Shown here: positions 7,622 through 8,054 of the stretch, one piece after another
Layout of the letters: each line of letters opens with the position of its first letter
Position numbering within the stretch: the stretch's first letter is position 1
NCBI GenBank assembly: GCA_934424575.1
Contig: CAKRXU010000062.1
Coordinates: forward strand, 1 to 8,054
Length of the DNA: 8,054 nt
From: an uncultured Blautia sp.
Lineage (GTDB): Bacteria; Bacillota; Clostridia; Lachnospirales; Lachnospiraceae
Direction: 5' to 3'
The notes under the pieces: model-generated
Told to the model about the DNA's origin: nothing
Databases searched by the model: none
The model's input: the letters and a program-made list of their open reading frames with translations, nothing else
Made by a program: the position numbers and the translations under genes

Positions 7622-7650
7622 ACTATACAATAAACTCTCGATAAAATCAA
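7622..7650 (-). promoter_or_regulatory. Sigma-A type promoter of the six-gene operon
   Basis: On the minus strand, TTGATT (7650-7645) and TATAGT (7627-7622) are separated by exactly 17 nt, close to the TTGACA/TATAAT consensus. Transcription would start near 7615, giving a leader of about 68 nt before the VTC start. It lies just downstream of the terminator at 7740-7710 and is the only convincing promoter seen upstream of the operon. It is predicted from sequence only. Confidence 0.65.
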
Positions 7651-7709
7651 CATTTATTTACAATATATACCAGAATACTTGCCCAAATATGAAACATTTT
7701 CAGTGCAAG

Positions 7710-7740
7710 AAAAAAAGGCTACACAATTTCTTGTGCAACC
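7710..7740 (-). terminator. Intrinsic terminator upstream of the operon promoter
   Basis: On the minus strand, GGTTGCACAA and TTGTGTAGCC form a 10-bp stem with two G-U pairs, closed by a GAAA tetraloop and followed by seven T residues (7716-7710). It would stop transcripts coming from the right before they reach the operon promoter. Confidence 0.8.
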
Positions 7741-7872
7741 TATATAGCCATCATTGAAGCTTTTTTTGCTTAACTTAATGATTTTGAGGGCAATGAAACT
7801 TTTTGTTTGCTGGAAACAAGTTTACTATCAATGTGCAATCAGCCTCTACCCTGTTTGCTCGTCAAGAAGTGC
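7741..7872. other. Intergenic stretch between two terminators, no gene recognised
   Basis: No reading frame here resembles a known protein on either strand. On the minus strand, two hairpins are visible before the terminator: AAACTTGTTT pairing with AAACA...AGTTT (7823-7796, 3-nt bulge, loop CCAGC), and ATCATT...AAGC pairing with GCTT...AATGAT (7782-7750, internal loop). It may be a short structured RNA, a decayed element, or plain spacer. No convincing promoter was seen in front of it. Confidence 0.35.
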
Positions 7873-7917
7873 AAAAAAATCCGTCAGCTTTCTTCCAAGA
7901 TTAAAAAGTTAACGGAT
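7873..7917 (-). terminator. Intrinsic terminator of the gene at the right edge
   Basis: On the minus strand, ATCCGTTA (7917-7910) pairs with TGACGGAT apart from a G-U pair. After one mismatch, CTTTTT pairs with AGAAAG. A run of T residues follows (7879-7873). It lies 50 nt after the stop codon at 7967 and so fits the end of that transcript. Confidence 0.82.
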
Positions 7918-7966
7918 CATATTTTATAAATAGTTCGATAAACTGGAATTTGTTTTTTGACACTTA

Positions 7967-8054
7967 TTACACTTTTACTTTTTTCTTAATCATACATATT
8001 GCTGCTAAAGTAACTATAACATAACCTAATAGTGCAATAATTGATGATTCAATT
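7967..8054 (-). CDS. Partial CDS: C-terminal tail of a putative sortase-anchored or membrane-anchored surface protein
   Basis: Only the last 28 codons are in the window, in the frame whose first full codon is at 8053-8051, ending with TAA at 7969-7967. The tail starts IESSIIALLGYVIVTLAAIC, then MIKKKVKV: about 18 hydrophobic residues and a short lysine-rich end. That is the layout of the part after LPxTG in a cell-wall sorting signal; the LPxTG itself would lie just outside the window. A plain C-terminal membrane anchor is the alternative. The intrinsic terminator 50 nt downstream supports a real gene end here. Its relation to the operon is unknown; it appears to be a separate transcription unit. 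Confidence 0.6.
   Translation of the reverse strand, partial: IESSIIALLGYVIVTLAAICMIKKKVKV

Noticed and set aside
7741..7872. Lysine riboswitch suggested by a GTAGAGG-like stretch near 7850
   Set aside because: The later conserved parts of the L-box (such as GGCUGAAAGG and GCCGAAG) are missing and the segment is too short.
7765..7911. Plus-strand open stretch of about 48 codons between the terminators
   Set aside because: It has no recognisable protein pattern, no good ribosome binding site, and overlaps hairpins that work on the other strand.
7957..7962. TTGACA on the plus strand as a -35 box
   Set aside because: The position 17 nt downstream is a T-run with no -10-like sequence, and the site overlaps the end of the minus-strand partial gene.

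Overview
The window carries one compact six-gene operon, all on the minus strand, read from right to left. The composition is AT-rich. Four genes have strong AGGAGG-type ribosome binding sites, the promoter is a simple sigma-A type, terminators are hairpins followed by a T-run, and a sortase-like C-terminal tail enters at the right edge. Together these point to a Gram-positive Firmicute. A gut clostridium such as a Lachnospiraceae member is my best guess, but this is an inference from style and gene content, not an identification.

Layout from right to left. At 8054-7967 is the last 28 codons of a gene that begins outside the window, with a hydrophobic stretch and a lysine-rich end like a cell-wall sorting signal. 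A strong intrinsic terminator follows (7917-7873). Next comes about 130 nt with no recognisable gene but several possible hairpins, then a second intrinsic terminator (7740-7710). A sigma-A promoter lies at 7650-7622 with two small palindromes just downstream. The operon then runs: VTC-type polyphosphate polymerase domain protein (7547-6852), DUF4956 membrane protein (6840-6163), CotH-family kinase-like exported protein (6179-4680), membrane-anchored glycosidase-like protein with a C-terminal CBM9-like domain (4676-2502), membrane-anchored HEAT-repeat protein (2505-1414), and a processive family 2 glycosyltransferase (1417-14). Gaps between genes are 11 nt or less. Three junctions overlap and the CotH/glycosidase junction is only 3 nt, so the set is very likely co-transcribed and translationally coupled. 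No terminator is visible after the last gene because only 13 nt remain.

How the genes may work together (inference). The glycosyltransferase has all motifs of a processive, membrane-embedded polysaccharide synthase of the PgaC/NodC/cellulose synthase type. The glycosidase-like/CBM9-like protein would act on or bind the exported polymer outside the membrane, as BcsZ or PgaB do in known exopolysaccharide systems. The HEAT protein is a candidate cytoplasmic-face scaffold for the synthase. CotH, VTC and DUF4956 add a phosphate-transfer side: CotH proteins are atypical kinases known from spore coats, and VTC domains make polyphosphate from ATP. The combination suggests a surface-polymer assembly system that links polysaccharide synthesis to phosphorylation or polyphosphate. 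The polymer, the kinase target and the role of DUF4956 cannot be read from the sequence.
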